A stretch of DNA of 64,000 nt from Vagococcus proximus (GCF_029143285.1 NZ_JAPDSH010000003.1:62001-126000); one strand, 5' to 3'; shown: positions 1-8,880, numbered from the stretch's first letter. Notes: generated by a model not told the origin, from the letters alone. A program made the numbers and translations.

Positions 1-80
1 ATCGACTCTAATACTGGTGTTGGATTAAACTTACTTCCATAAATTTTCGTCAACCGCTTTACTTCTAATACAGGATTCAT
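1..80 (-). CDS. ABC transporter ATP-binding protein, N-terminal fragment
   Basis: Only the first 26 codons are inside the window; the gene runs off its left edge. The start is ATG at 78-80 with a purine-rich ribosome site (GAGGCGAGGA) just upstream. The translated start, MNPVLEVKRLTKIYG, has the typical opening of an ABC ATPase (V-L-E-V-K-x-L-T-K-x-Y-G). It is divergent from a BceRS-like two-component system. In known BceAB modules the transporter acts with the kinase in sensing and resisting cell-wall-active peptides such as bacitracin, so this is probably the BceA-type ATPase of such a module. The permease, expected downstream, is outside the window. The ABC ATPase call is firm from the motif; the antimicrobial-peptide role is inferred from the neighbours. 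Confidence 0.75.
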   Translation of the reverse strand, partial: MNPVLEVKRLTKIYGSKFNPTPVLES

Positions 81-266
81 CTGAGTCCTCGCCTCTCTTT
101 CTTACTCTCTTATTTTACTATCATATCAAAATACCTAAGCTCACACCATGTTAGAAACCTACATTCTAGCTAACAATTCTGTCACATCAGCGGATTAGTT
201 TCTTCACCTAACTGACAAATGGTATACTACTACCATAACCACTAGTTGCTACAGGAGGACCACATT

Positions 267-941
267 ATGTTTAAAATTATGATTGTAGAAGATGAAGAAT
301 CTATCAGTGAGCTATTAAGTGATTCCTTACAAAAATGGAATTTTGATACTTACTGCGTCACGAACTTCAATACTATTTTAGAAGAATTCACACGTTATTC
401 CCCACATCTTATTTTACTAGATATTAACCTACCTATTTACGATGGGTTTTATTGGTGCCAAAAAATACGAGAAGTATCCAAAGTTCCGATTATTTTCATT
501 TCCAGCCGTAACACAAATATGGACATGATTATGTCGATGAATATGGGCGGTGACGATTTCGTCAATAAACCGTTCTCTATGGATATCTTGATTGCCAAAA
601 TCAATGCCCTCCTACGACGTACTTATAATTATAGTGAGCAAACGAGTAATCTCTTAACTCACAACGGTCTAATACTTAATATGGAGAATAGCAGCTTTCA
701 AGTTGAGGATGAGACCGTTGATTTAAGTAAAAATGAATTCAAATTACTTTTTCATTTGCTAAAAAACAACGGAAAAATTGTCAGCCGTGATAAACTATTA
801 CGTGCCCTTTGGGATGACGAACGATTCGTTGACGACAACACACTTACAGTTAACATCAATCGCCTCAGAAAAAAAATCGAACAAGCTGGTCTTTCAAATT
901 ATATCGAAACAAAAATTGGACAAGGCTACATTATCCCCTAA
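267..941 (+). CDS. OmpR/PhoB-family response regulator (BceR-like)
   Basis: A 224-residue two-component response regulator. The receiver domain (about 1-115) has the acidic patch near residues 8-11, the phospho-acceptor Asp52 in LILLDINLP and the conserved Lys101 in NKPF. A winged-helix DNA-binding domain (about 125-224) follows. ATG at 267 is preferred over an upstream TTG at 246 because an ideal AGGAGG site lies just before it. The histidine kinase gene follows after 18 bp, so the two are cotranscribed. With the divergent ABC ATPase gene the arrangement matches Bce-type detoxification modules, in which the regulator activates the transporter promoter on the other strand. The specific inducer cannot be read from the sequence. 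Confidence 0.9.
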   Translation: MFKIMIVEDEESISELLSDSLQKWNFDTYCVTNFNTILEEFTRYSPHLILLDINLPIYDGFYWCQKIREVSKVPIIFISSRNTNMDMIMSMNMGGDDFVNKPFSMDILIAKINALLRRTYNYSEQTSNLLTHNGLILNMENSSFQVEDETVDLSKNEFKLLFHLLKNNGKIVSRDKLLRALWDDERFVDDNTLTVNINRLRKKIEQAGLSNYIETKIGQGYIIP

Positions 942-959
942 CATAAGGAGCAGTATGGT

Positions 960-2003
960 ATGACAATCAAACACTTTTTAAAAGATAAACGAGGCCTATT
1001 CAGTCTCTGGCTACTCATGACAAGCATTACATGCCTGGTCCTATGGTTAACACCAAACGTTCAACTGAATTGGGATGCAGTTGGCTATCTTGTCTTATTG
1101 CAATCCTTAGCCTTAATTACTTATTTAACTATCAGTTATCGTAAAAAAAATAAGTGGCTTAAGGCGTTGGCTAGTATGGAAAAGAACTCTGATTTCTTCT
1201 CTGAGTCATTAAACGATGCTATCACGGAAGAACAACGTATCACTCAAGACTATTTCAACTTATTACTAGCCGAAAAACAAGATACTCTTAGTCAATTAAT
1301 TCAAAATCAACAAGACCAAAAAGAATTTATCGACAGTTGGGTTCATGAAATCAAAGTACCGCTAGCTTCTATTAAATTGTTATCTGATACGCTTGAAGAT
1401 GACCTTTCAGAGGCTCACTATTATCAACTGCAAGATAACCTTCAAAAAATCGAAAGTTATGTCGAACAAGTTTTATATTATGCTAGACTGGACAGCTTTT
1501 CACGCGACTATTTAATTCAAGAAATCTCATTGAAACGTATTATTCAACCCTTACTTAGACAACATGCGAATTACTTTATCCAAAAAAATATTCGCTATGA
1601 ATTTGTGGGTGAGGATCAAGATGTCTTAACTGACCAAAAATGGCTCGGCTTTATTATTAACCAAATTTTAAGTAACTCATTAAAATATACCCCCAATAAT
1701 GGCGCTATTACATTTAAGTTGTCTAAAAATGACTTAGGCCAATGGCTTGAAATCACAGACACTGGTATCGGCATACCATTAGCTGACCAACGTCGCATTT
1801 TTGATAAAGGCTTCACTGGAGAGACAGGCCGAAACCAAACACACCACTCAACTGGCCTTGGCTTGTATTTAGCTAAGAGTTTATCCGAAAAATTAAATCA
1901 TATGATTTATGTCTCTTCTGTTGAAGGAGAAGGAACAACCATCAGTATTTTATTCCCTACGCTGTCTTATTATACGAATGGACAAGAGGAGAAACTTATT
2001 TAA
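960..2003 (+). CDS. Intramembrane-sensing histidine kinase (BceS-like)
   Basis: A 347-residue sensor kinase. Two transmembrane helices (about 14-31 and 41-59) are joined by a very short extracellular loop, the layout of intramembrane-sensing kinases that detect signals through a partner ABC transporter. The dimerisation/phospho-acceptor motif WVHEIKVPLA carries His129. The ATPase domain has an N-box (NQILSNSLKYT, about 234-244), a G1 box (DTGIGI, 267-272) and a G2 box (GLGLYLA, 299-305), so it looks catalytically intact. A ribosome site (AAGGAG) precedes ATG at 960. It is paired with the upstream response regulator and ends at a strong terminator. The BceS-like assignment rests on architecture and context; the ligand is unknown. 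Confidence 0.88.
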   Translation: MTIKHFLKDKRGLFSLWLLMTSITCLVLWLTPNVQLNWDAVGYLVLLQSLALITYLTISYRKKNKWLKALASMEKNSDFFSESLNDAITEEQRITQDYFNLLLAEKQDTLSQLIQNQQDQKEFIDSWVHEIKVPLASIKLLSDTLEDDLSEAHYYQLQDNLQKIESYVEQVLYYARLDSFSRDYLIQEISLKRIIQPLLRQHANYFIQKNIRYEFVGEDQDVLTDQKWLGFIINQILSNSLKYTPNNGAITFKLSKNDLGQWLEITDTGIGIPLADQRRIFDKGFTGETGRNQTHHSTGLGLYLAKSLSEKLNHMIYVSSVEGEGTTISILFPTLSYYTNGQEEKLI

Positions 2004-2004
2004 G

Positions 2005-2041
2005 AAAAAAGCGACACTCCAAAAATGGAGCGTCGCTTTTT
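2005..2041. terminator. Bidirectional intrinsic terminator
   Basis: A stem GCGAC-CTCCA/TGGAG-GTCGC with runs of A before and T after it. It lies between the convergent kinase and nrdG genes and can serve both. Confidence 0.85.
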
Positions 2042-2636
2042 ATATCTCTTTTTTTATAGGTTCAAATTTTTGATCTGCATCCTTACATTTTTCCCAGATG
2101 ACACATTTCCCTAATTTTAGGGATTCTTTCACATCTATAATTCGTTGGTTGCTACTGCCTCGGAATTGTAAGTTTAGATCCAACAAATCTAATTCAAAAC
2201 GTCCGTCAACCAATATATCAACCTGATGCAACAAAGCAAGCTTGTCCTCTGATTCTTGAAGTAATTCATCAAAGGTATAACCTGACCATGCCCAAACATC
2301 TTTGGTTGCACCATACGCTTCCCTAACTCTTTTCACTAACGAAAGACAAACTTCTGTATTTAAAAATGGCTCACCACCAAGTAAGGTTAACCCTTGCACA
2401 TAACTTTGCCCCACATCTTCTATAATCTGATCCTCAACCTCTTTGGTATAGGGGTTACCATAATTAAAATCCTGAATCGCTTTATTATAGCAACCCTTAC
2501 ATGCAAATAAGCAACCACTCACATAAAAACTACATCTCACACCTTCACCGTCTACAAAATTAAACGGTTTATAATCAGCATAATACCCTTTACTATAATT
2601 TTCTGACAACCACTCTTTTGGCTTTGGATTTCTCAT
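2040..2636 (-). CDS. nrdG: Anaerobic ribonucleotide reductase activating protein
   Basis: A 198-residue radical SAM activase. The cluster motif CxxxCxxC is seen as CLFACKGC (Cys42, Cys46, Cys49) and a glycine-rich LLGGEPFLN segment follows. It uses SAM and a 4Fe-4S cluster to form the glycyl radical on NrdD, allowing dNTP synthesis without oxygen. It lies 56 bp downstream of nrdD on the same strand, the usual operon order. The length is normal for Gram-positive NrdG. The call is firm. Confidence 0.95.
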   Translation of the reverse strand: MRNPKPKEWLSENYSKGYYADYKPFNFVDGEGVRCSFYVSGCLFACKGCYNKAIQDFNYGNPYTKEVEDQIIEDVGQSYVQGLTLLGGEPFLNTEVCLSLVKRVREAYGATKDVWAWSGYTFDELLQESEDKLALLHQVDILVDGRFELDLLDLNLQFRGSSNQRIIDVKESLKLGKCVIWEKCKDADQKFEPIKKEI

Positions 2637-2692
2637 ACTGACACTCCTCTATCGTAAATTAAAAGACGACACACTGGCCGCCTTCTAAACTA

Positions 2693-4873
2693 TTAATCTT
2701 TTAAATGTTTCACACGTGATGAAATCTCTTGATGACGTCCGTGAACCATTGGACGAGCTTGCGGATTACCTAAATAACCACAGGTACGTTTGACAACATC
2801 ACACGTTTTAGGATCATGGTTGCCACAACTTGGACACTCAAATCCACGTTCTGTTGGTGAAAAATCTCCTTCAAAACCACAATCATAACAACGATCAATC
2901 GGTGCATTCGTTCCTAAATAACCGATACGATCATATGAGTAATCCCAAACTGCTTCCAAGGCTTTCGGATTTTGTTGAAGAACAGGGTATTCACAGTAAT
3001 GAATAAACCCACCTGAACAATAGTTTGGATACTCTTTTTCAAAATCTAATTTCTCAAAAGGCGTTGGATTTTTACGAACATCATAATGGAAACTATTTGT
3101 ATAGTATTCCTTATCCGTAATATCCTCAACCTCACCAAATTTTTCACGATCAAGACGGCAGAAACGATCTGTTAAACTTTCACTCGGCGTCGAATAAACA
3201 CTGAAATGATACCCGTATTCATCGCTCCATGCATCTGTATTGGCTTTAAGATGTGACATAATTTTAATAGTAAACTCTTTGGCTTCAGGATTGGTCTCCC
3301 AAGTGCCGCCATAAAAACTTGTCGCCACTTCATATAACCCAATATATCCAAGTGAAACTGTCGCACGTTTATTTTTAAATAATTCATCAGTTTTTTGACC
3401 AGGAACCAGACGTTTGCCGAAAGCACCATACATATACAAGATTGGCGCATTAACTGGTTCAGCCTCCTTACACCGTTCTACACGGTAGACTAAAGCATCC
3501 TTAGCAATCGCTAGACGTTCTTCAAGGATGGCCCAAAACCTCTCCTTATCTCCTTCAGCTTCCAAGGCAATACGTGGTAAATTAAGTGTCACAACGCCTA
3601 AGTTCATACGTCCTGAGTTAACCTCTTCACCATTCTCATCTTTCCAGCCTTGAAGGAATGAACGACAGCCCATCGGTGCTTTAAAGCTACCTGTCAACTC
3701 AACTAATTTATCGTAATTCAGAACATCAGGATACATACGTTTTGTTGCACACTCTAATGCCAGTTCCTTCACATCATAGTTAGGATCTTCCGGATTTAAG
3801 TTTGTCCCACGTTTAATTGAAAAAATAAGTTTCGGGAAAATAGCCGTACGATGCTCTTGCCCCAACCCCTCAATTCTAATTTGTAAAATTGCTTTTTGGA
3901 TTTCACGCTCAAACCAACTTGTTCCTAAACCAAAACCAAAGGAAGTAAAGGGAGTTTGACCATTCGACGTAAACAACGTATTGATTTCATATTCTAAACT
4001 CTGCATAGAGTCATAAATATCTTTTTTCGTTTTAGCTTTTGCATAAGCGTCATGCTGACTAGCATCTGGTATCCACTCCCTTGCATCTACTAAGTGTTTC
4101 TCGTAATTACACTCTGCAAATGGAGCTAATAACTCATCGATACGATCAGCAGAACAACCTCCATATTGACTAGATGCAACATTAGCAATAATTTGCGAAA
4201 TTTGAGCGGCTGCTGTTTGGATAGATCTTGGTTTTTCAACATCGGCATTCCCAATTTTGAACCCTTCGTTTAGCATTCCTTTGAAGTCAATTAAACAGCA
4301 ATTCGTCATTGGTGTATACGGATGGTAGTCTAAATCATGGTAGTGAATATCCCCTTTTTGATGCGCATTCGATACATGAGCAGGTAGTAATTTTAACCCA
4401 ATTGATTTCCCAACAATCCCTGCTGTTAAATCACGTTGAGTATTAAAGACATCACTATCTTTATTGGCATTTTCGTTAACTACAGCTTGGTCTTTTCCTA
4501 AAAGTTTACCAATAGTAAAATTAATATCTGTTGCTTGACTGCGCTCAAAATCACGATTTGTACGGTAATTAATATATTCCTTAGCTAAGTCATACTCTTG
4601 TTGATCAAGTAACATGTGCTCCACAATATTTTGAATTTCATAAATTTTTACATCCTTTTTAAAACGAGAGGCAATCTCAGAAGTTATTAATGACATCACA
4701 TTTTGAATGCGTGCTTCTGCCATTGGCGTTACACTACCAGTAATTTTACGTTCTGCTTTTAACAACGCATCATAAATTTTTTGGTCATCAAAATCGACTA
4801 AACGGCCATCACGTTTCACTACCTTCATCGCGCCTAATTCAACAGAATCCTTACCCTTATCCAACATGTCCAT
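2693..4873 (-). CDS. nrdD: Anaerobic (class III) ribonucleoside-triphosphate reductase
   Basis: About 726 residues, normal for the family. An N-terminal ATP-cone (about 15-105, MKVVKRDGRLVDFD) is followed by the glycyl-radical enzyme barrel. A C-terminal zinc site (CYDCG and CPSCG) and the radical loop RTCGYLGNP follow, with the radical glycine about 28 residues from the end. It reduces ribonucleoside triphosphates in anaerobic cells. The open frame extends to a TTG at 4876, but ATG at 4873 or 4867 suits the AAGGAG site better; 4873 is used here. Cotranscribed with nrdG. NrdR-like boxes upstream suggest repression by NrdR. Confidence 0.95.
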   Translation of the reverse strand: MDMLDKGKDSVELGAMKVVKRDGRLVDFDDQKIYDALLKAERKITGSVTPMAEARIQNVMSLITSEIASRFKKDVKIYEIQNIVEHMLLDQQEYDLAKEYINYRTNRDFERSQATDINFTIGKLLGKDQAVVNENANKDSDVFNTQRDLTAGIVGKSIGLKLLPAHVSNAHQKGDIHYHDLDYHPYTPMTNCCLIDFKGMLNEGFKIGNADVEKPRSIQTAAAQISQIIANVASSQYGGCSADRIDELLAPFAECNYEKHLVDAREWIPDASQHDAYAKAKTKKDIYDSMQSLEYEINTLFTSNGQTPFTSFGFGLGTSWFEREIQKAILQIRIEGLGQEHRTAIFPKLIFSIKRGTNLNPEDPNYDVKELALECATKRMYPDVLNYDKLVELTGSFKAPMGCRSFLQGWKDENGEEVNSGRMNLGVVTLNLPRIALEAEGDKERFWAILEERLAIAKDALVYRVERCKEAEPVNAPILYMYGAFGKRLVPGQKTDELFKNKRATVSLGYIGLYEVATSFYGGTWETNPEAKEFTIKIMSHLKANTDAWSDEYGYHFSVYSTPSESLTDRFCRLDREKFGEVEDITDKEYYTNSFHYDVRKNPTPFEKLDFEKEYPNYCSGGFIHYCEYPVLQQNPKALEAVWDYSYDRIGYLGTNAPIDRCYDCGFEGDFSPTERGFECPSCGNHDPKTCDVVKRTCGYLGNPQARPMVHGRHQEISSRVKHLKD

Positions 4874-4942
4874 CAAACTCCTTCTTAGTTAATTCTATTG
4901 TTCATTCTACCTCATTGTGCATATAATTTCAATGCGAACAAA

Positions 4943-4996
4943 TACAATATATAGACTAAACATTCGATTTATCAATCAATACCACTATATATAGTT
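4943..4996 (-). promoter_or_regulatory. Pair of NrdR-like boxes upstream of nrdDG
   Basis: Two near-palindromic AT-rich motifs, CAATATATAG (4945-4954) and CTATATATAG (4985-4994), match the core of the known NrdR box (ACACwATATATwGTGT). They are 40 bp apart, close to but not exactly four helical turns. They lie 70-125 bp before nrdD. The rest of the roughly 300-bp gap (4874-5176) shows only AT-rich sequence and the neighbouring gene's terminator. Confidence 0.55.
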
Positions 4997-5125
4997 ATCG
5001 TGTGGAAACTGTTAACAAGTCCTATTAGGGGCGTAAGTTCATGTTTTCATTAACACTTTTCATATTTATTTCTTAACCTATCAATAAGATTTCCACATTT
5101 CATTTTACAATATTTATAACAAAAA

Positions 5126-5166
5126 AAGACCGATATATAGATAACTCAATCTACTATCGGCCTTTT
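5126..5166 (-). terminator. Intrinsic terminator of the symporter gene
   Basis: Imperfect stem GGCCGATAGTAGAT / ATCTATATATCGGTC on the minus strand followed by a T run; it lies just after the symporter stop codon. Confidence 0.7.
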
Positions 5167-5176
5167 ATTTTTTCTG

Positions 5177-6460
5177 TTAAATCTCTTGCCTATTATTTTT
5201 TAATTGAATTTGAGCTTCCGAATGTGCGACAAGTGTCGCTGCTGTCATCGAACTACTCACATTGGTCATTGTTCTCGCCATATCAACAAAAGCATCAATA
5301 CCAGCAAATATACCAACCAGCTCAACAGGAAGCCCCATTGTTAAGAACATCGCTGTCGCTATTAAAATCCCTCCACCAGGCACTCCTGCTGTTCCTAATG
5401 AAACTAATGGTGTTAATAAAACAAGCATAATCGCTTGTGAAACAGAGATACTTCCAGTTGTCGCATTCATAGCGAACACACCAAGTAACACGGGCCAGAT
5501 ACCTGCGCAACCTGCCATGCCGACTGTCGTTCCTAGTGACCCAACAAAGTTGGCAATCGTTGACGAAACCCCTACATTATCCGTTAAACACTCAACATAA
5601 AGCGGTAATGTGCCAGAGCTACTTCTTGAAGAAAAAGCCATGACTTGAGCGGGCATAATATTTTTAAAATAAGTAATTGGATTCATTTTAGCTACAACAG
5701 AAATTAAAATGCCTCCAGTAATAAACGTATGGAAAAAACACCCAACGAACGTTAAAATAATGACCAATAAAAGTGGTTTCAATACAGATGAATCACTCAT
5801 CGCAATCGTATTAGCAATCAACGGAATAATAGCATACGGTAATAACTTAACTAACACTTTTACAATTTGATAAATAATAATATAAACGGCGTCGATCCAT
5901 TCTTTAAATGCCTTAACATTACGTCCAGCACCATCAACAGCTACGATAGCTATCCCTACCATTATCGCAAAAAAGACAACTGGGATAACTTTACCTTCCG
6001 CCATAGATTGGAACAAGTTATTTGAAAATAAATCTGTTATAACTTGTGTTACTCCAGGGACTTCTTTTTGTGTATAATCAGCAGCCGCGATTAGATGTGT
6101 TCCTTTTCCCACTCCAGTTATAAGAGCTAAAAATAACCCCACACAAGCAGCTAATAATGTTTGAAATAATAACCAAAAGAAAGATTTAAGCCCTATTGAT
6201 TTAAGAGCTGACAAAGATTCCATCATCGAGATACTTCTAATTAAGGATACCATTAAAAGTGGAATAACCATCATCGAGATAACTTTAACGTAAATTGTTC
6301 CTAATACTGAAAAATATTCCGTTTGGCCTTTAAAAATTAAACCTAAAATAATACCAATAACCAGTGATATAATTGTTAAAAAACTAAAACTTTTGCTCTT
6401 TGCTAACCATTTGATACCAATAAAACTACATAATCCTACTACTAATGCTACAAGATTCAT
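5177..6460 (-). CDS. DAACS-family cation symporter, TcyP (L-cystine)-like
   Basis: About 427 residues, strongly hydrophobic, with the fold of the dicarboxylate/amino acid:cation symporter family (GltP/TcyP). Visible hallmarks are a serine-rich reentrant segment (FSSRSSSGTLP) and a glycine-rich C-terminal loop (GTAGVPGGGILIAT). The N-terminal layout and the segment YVKVISMMVIPLLMVSLI resemble the cystine transporter TcyP more than GltP. The frame is open to a TTG at 6496, but ATG at 6460 has an AAAGAGG site at good spacing and is preferred. It is a single-gene unit with its own terminator. Family is firm; the substrate (cystine versus glutamate/aspartate) is inferred. Confidence 0.82.
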   Translation of the reverse strand: MNLVALVVGLCSFIGIKWLAKSKSFSFLTIISLVIGIILGLIFKGQTEYFSVLGTIYVKVISMMVIPLLMVSLIRSISMMESLSALKSIGLKSFFWLLFQTLLAACVGLFLALITGVGKGTHLIAAADYTQKEVPGVTQVITDLFSNNLFQSMAEGKVIPVVFFAIMVGIAIVAVDGAGRNVKAFKEWIDAVYIIIYQIVKVLVKLLPYAIIPLIANTIAMSDSSVLKPLLLVIILTFVGCFFHTFITGGILISVVAKMNPITYFKNIMPAQVMAFSSRSSSGTLPLYVECLTDNVGVSSTIANFVGSLGTTVGMAGCAGIWPVLLGVFAMNATTGSISVSQAIMLVLLTPLVSLGTAGVPGGGILIATAMFLTMGLPVELVGIFAGIDAFVDMARTMTNVSSSMTAATLVAHSEAQIQLKNNRQEI

Positions 6461-6716
6461 CACATAACCTCTTTCTTTAACTGCCTCAACTTTCAAAATA
6501 GTTAATTTGTTTAACTACCTTTACAACTATCAAAGCATAACATAAAAGACAGTTAATTGTGAAGTTTTTAACAATTAATTTCATGATAAATTAATTAGGT
6601 ATTATTATTTTTATTACATTTGTAAAAATAAATGAGTTCTAATTCATAATAAAACGCAAAAATATATAACAAATTCACATTCTTTTTTATCATTGTTTTT
6701 TAATTTAAGAACTAAA

Positions 6717-6748
6717 AAACACCTCTCAATTAAGAGAAGTGTTTTTAA
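6717..6748 (-). terminator. Intrinsic terminator after rplT
   Basis: Stem AACACTTCTC / GAGAGGTGTT around an AATT-containing loop with a T tail on the minus strand; closes the infC-rpmI-rplT operon. Confidence 0.85.
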
Positions 6749-6756
6749 TATTAAGA

Positions 6757-7116
6757 TTATTTAGCTAATGCATCTTTAGATTGATCAGCTAATGCAGTAA
6801 ATGCTGCTGCATCGTTAACTGCTAAATCAGCTAACATTTTACGGTTGATGTCGATTTCAGCTAATTTCAAGCCGTGCATCATTTTGCTGTAGCTTAAGCC
6901 ATTCATACGAGCAGCTGCGTTGATACGTGCAATCCATAATTTACGGAAGTCACGTTTCTTTTGACGACGATCTCTGTAAGCATAGCTATAAGATTTCATC
7001 ACCTGTTCTTTTGCTGTTCTGTATAATGTATGTTTTGAGCCATAGTAGCCTTTCGCTAACTTAAGCGTCTTTTTACGACGTTGGCGAGTTACTTTACCAC
7101 CTTTAACACGTGCCAT
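6757..7116 (-). CDS. rplT: 50S ribosomal protein L20
   Basis: A 119-residue basic ribosomal protein, the usual L20 length, with the conserved opening [16 protein letters not shown] and the [15 protein letters not shown] segment. It binds 23S rRNA early in 50S assembly. In low-GC Gram-positives L20 also represses its own operon by binding the infC leader, and such a leader is present upstream. Third gene of infC-rpmI-rplT, 56 bp after rpmI, followed by a terminator. Its start is fixed by a strong AAGGAGG site. Confidence 0.97.
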   Translation of the reverse strand: MARVKGGKVTRQRRKKTLKLAKGYYGSKHTLYRTAKEQVMKSYSYAYRDRRQKKRDFRKLWIARINAAARMNGLSYSKMMHGLKLAEIDINRKMLADLAVNDAAAFTALADQSKDALAK

Positions 7117-7172
7117 GGTTATTCCTCCTTGATTTCTGTATGATCATCTACATGATCGATTTCAGTTTTAAA

Positions 7173-7376
7173 TTATTTTTTTAATGCGTATAATTGTTGA
7201 CGGATACGTTTGTAATCGCCTTTTGATACCATTGCTGATTTGCGCAATTGACGACGTTGTTTTTTAGTTTTTCCGTGGAAACGGTGACTAGTGAAAGCGC
7301 GGAATCTTTTAAGTCCGCCACCACCTGTACGTTTTACACGTTTAGCTAATCCGCGGTGAGTTTTTTGTTTTGGCAT
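7173..7376 (-). CDS. rpmI: 50S ribosomal protein L35
   Basis: A 67-residue, highly basic protein with the L35 signature [18 protein letters not shown] and the following [14 protein letters not shown] stretch. It is a component of the large ribosomal subunit. It sits between infC and rplT in the conserved three-gene operon, with an AGGAGG-type ribosome site. Length and sequence are typical. Confidence 0.97.
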   Translation of the reverse strand: MPKQKTHRGLAKRVKRTGGGGLKRFRAFTSHRFHGKTKKQRRQLRKSAMVSKGDYKRIRQQLYALKK

Positions 7377-7403
7377 CTCTATTTCCTCCTCAAAATCTTT
7401 TTA

Positions 7404-7925
7404 TTACTTCTCATTTTTTGGTGCTAACATAAGAAACATACTTCTACCATCCATCTTAGGCTTTTGCTCGATGTCAGCTAGTTCTTTTGTTTCGTCTGCG
7501 AAGCGCATTAAGACGTCCTGACCAATTTGTTTGTGAGTAATGGCACGGCCTCTGAATCGGATAGAAGCTTTCACTTTGTCTCCTTTTTCTAAGAACTTAA
7601 GTGCTTGGCGTAATTTTGTATTAAAATCATTACTATCAATTGTTGGACTAAGTCTGACTTCTTTCACATTAATCACTTTTTGATTTTTGCGATTTTCACG
7701 AGATTTTTTTTGTTGTTCAAAACGATACTTACCGTAATCCATGACGCGGGCTACAGGTGGTTTCGCTGTTGGAGAAACAACTACTAAATCAAGGTTTGCA
7801 TCTTCGGCCATCTTTAAAGCTTCCGCTTTAGTTTTGACACCCAACTGTTCTCCTGTATCTGAAATTAATCGCAGTTCACGAGCACGAATACCGTCATTTA
7901 CCATCATATCTTTTGCTATGGTCAT
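7404..7925 (-). CDS. infC: Translation initiation factor IF-3
   Basis: A 173-residue initiation factor that binds the 30S subunit and checks the start codon. The N-domain motif [12 protein letters not shown] and the C-domain motif [14 protein letters not shown] are plain. The chosen start is ATG at 7925, with GAGAGGTG directly upstream at short spacing. Many infC genes use AUU instead, but here ATG is the natural start. First gene of infC-rpmI-rplT. Expression is likely controlled by the L20-type leader and its attenuator upstream. Confidence 0.96.
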   Translation of the reverse strand: MTIAKDMMVNDGIRARELRLISDTGEQLGVKTKAEALKMAEDANLDLVVVSPTAKPPVARVMDYGKYRFEQQKKSRENRKNQKVINVKEVRLSPTIDSNDFNTKLRQALKFLEKGDKVKASIRFRGRAITHKQIGQDVLMRFADETKELADIEQKPKMDGRSMFLMLAPKNEK

Positions 7926-7959
7926 TCACCTCTCTGTTGTTTATTACGAGTTTTAATAC

Positions 7960-8097
7960 AGAAAAAAAGAGCCTTCTTTTTTGAAGACCCCCGCATACTT
8001 TCATTTTAATCTTTAACGATTAAAAGAAAAACTATCTAGCCCAGAGATTATTATCTACTAAGGCGAGAAGCGGGTGCTTCTGCTTAATTCTCAACCT
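7960..8097 (-). ncRNA. L20-type leader RNA with attenuator, upstream of infC
   Basis: Untranslated leader between the infC promoter and the infC start. It contains paired GCAGAAGCA / TGCTTCTCGCC-type segments near 8060-8090 and ends in a hairpin GTCTTC-A6-GAAGGC followed by T7 (about 7964-7992), which is an intrinsic terminator inside the leader. This is the known layout of the L20 autoregulatory leader of low-GC Gram-positives, where L20 binding favours termination. The exact L20 site was not modelled. Confidence 0.75.
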
Positions 8098-8101
8098 CAT
8101 A

Positions 8102-8130
8102 AGTATAGCAAGTTTTCAATATATTGTCAA
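8102..8130 (-). promoter_or_regulatory. Consensus sigma-A promoter of infC-rpmI-rplT
   Basis: On the minus strand, -35 TTGACA (8125-8130), a 17-bp spacer and -10 TATACT (8102-8107). Confidence 0.88.
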
Positions 8131-8198
8131 TAACTTTTCATCTCCTATAACGGATAAACTTATGGTACACTACTAGTAAATTTAAAAGGGGGCTCATT

Positions 8199-8846
8199 AT
8201 GGCTAAACCTACTAAAGTAAAAATACCTATCCAACCAAAAGTTCCCAAAATCCTATCAGAAGAGATCTGTTATTTAGAAGAAGATTCTCTTATTACAGGA
8301 CATATTGATGCGTCTTCTGATTTTAGCTGTCAAACTACTTCTTACCAAGCAATAGAACAGTCCCATTTTATAGGGACTCATTTTAGCTCTAGCTTATTTA
8401 AAAATTTTGAAGTCCAAGATACTATTTTTGAAAATTGTGATTTTTCCAATTGTGAAATGATAGGTTGTTCCTTTATACGTGTTATCTTTAAAAACTGCCG
8501 TTTAACGGGTTCTAATTTTGCTGAAGGAACGCTAAAAGACGTGCAATTTATCGACTGTATCAATGACTTATCTTCGTATGCCTACGCGACACTTAAAATT
8601 ATCAACTTCAAAAATTGTTCATTAAAAGAAAGTGATTTTTACGAAATTACTTGGCAACATCTCACACTTAATCAATGTAACCTAACAGGTAGTAGCTGGT
8701 TTAATACTTCTTTAGCTGGCTTAAACTTATCCAGTTGCACCTTTGAAAAAATTGCCTTTTCTCCAGAAAAATTAAGTGGTCTAACAATCAGTGCCCTACA
8801 ATCTGAAGTCATCGCAACAGAACTTGGCCTAACGGTTGAGTATTAA
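8199..8846 (+). CDS. Pentapeptide-repeat protein, EfsQnr-like
   Basis: A 215-residue protein made largely of pentapeptide repeats (A/C/S-x-L/F-x-x), for example TIFENCDFSNCEM and NCRLTGSNFAEGTLK. These build the right-handed quadrilateral helix that mimics DNA. The order of segments, including EITWQHLTLNQCNLTGSSW, FNTSLAGLNLS and FSPEKLSGL, closely parallels the chromosomal EfsQnr of Enterococcus faecalis (about 211 residues). That protein protects gyrase and gives low-level fluoroquinolone resistance. A clean AAGGGGG ribosome site precedes ATG. It is a single gene ending at a bidirectional terminator. Fold is firm; gyrase protection is inferred from memory of the family. Confidence 0.82.
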   Translation: MAKPTKVKIPIQPKVPKILSEEICYLEEDSLITGHIDASSDFSCQTTSYQAIEQSHFIGTHFSSSLFKNFEVQDTIFENCDFSNCEMIGCSFIRVIFKNCRLTGSNFAEGTLKDVQFIDCINDLSSYAYATLKIINFKNCSLKESDFYEITWQHLTLNQCNLTGSSWFNTSLAGLNLSSCTFEKIAFSPEKLSGLTISALQSEVIATELGLTVEY

Positions 8847-8880
8847 AAAAGACAAAGCTCCTACGAGCTTTGTCTTTTAT
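8845..8880. terminator. Bidirectional intrinsic terminator
   Basis: Stem AAAGACAAAGCTC / GAGCTTTGTCTTTT between convergent genes. Confidence 0.88.
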
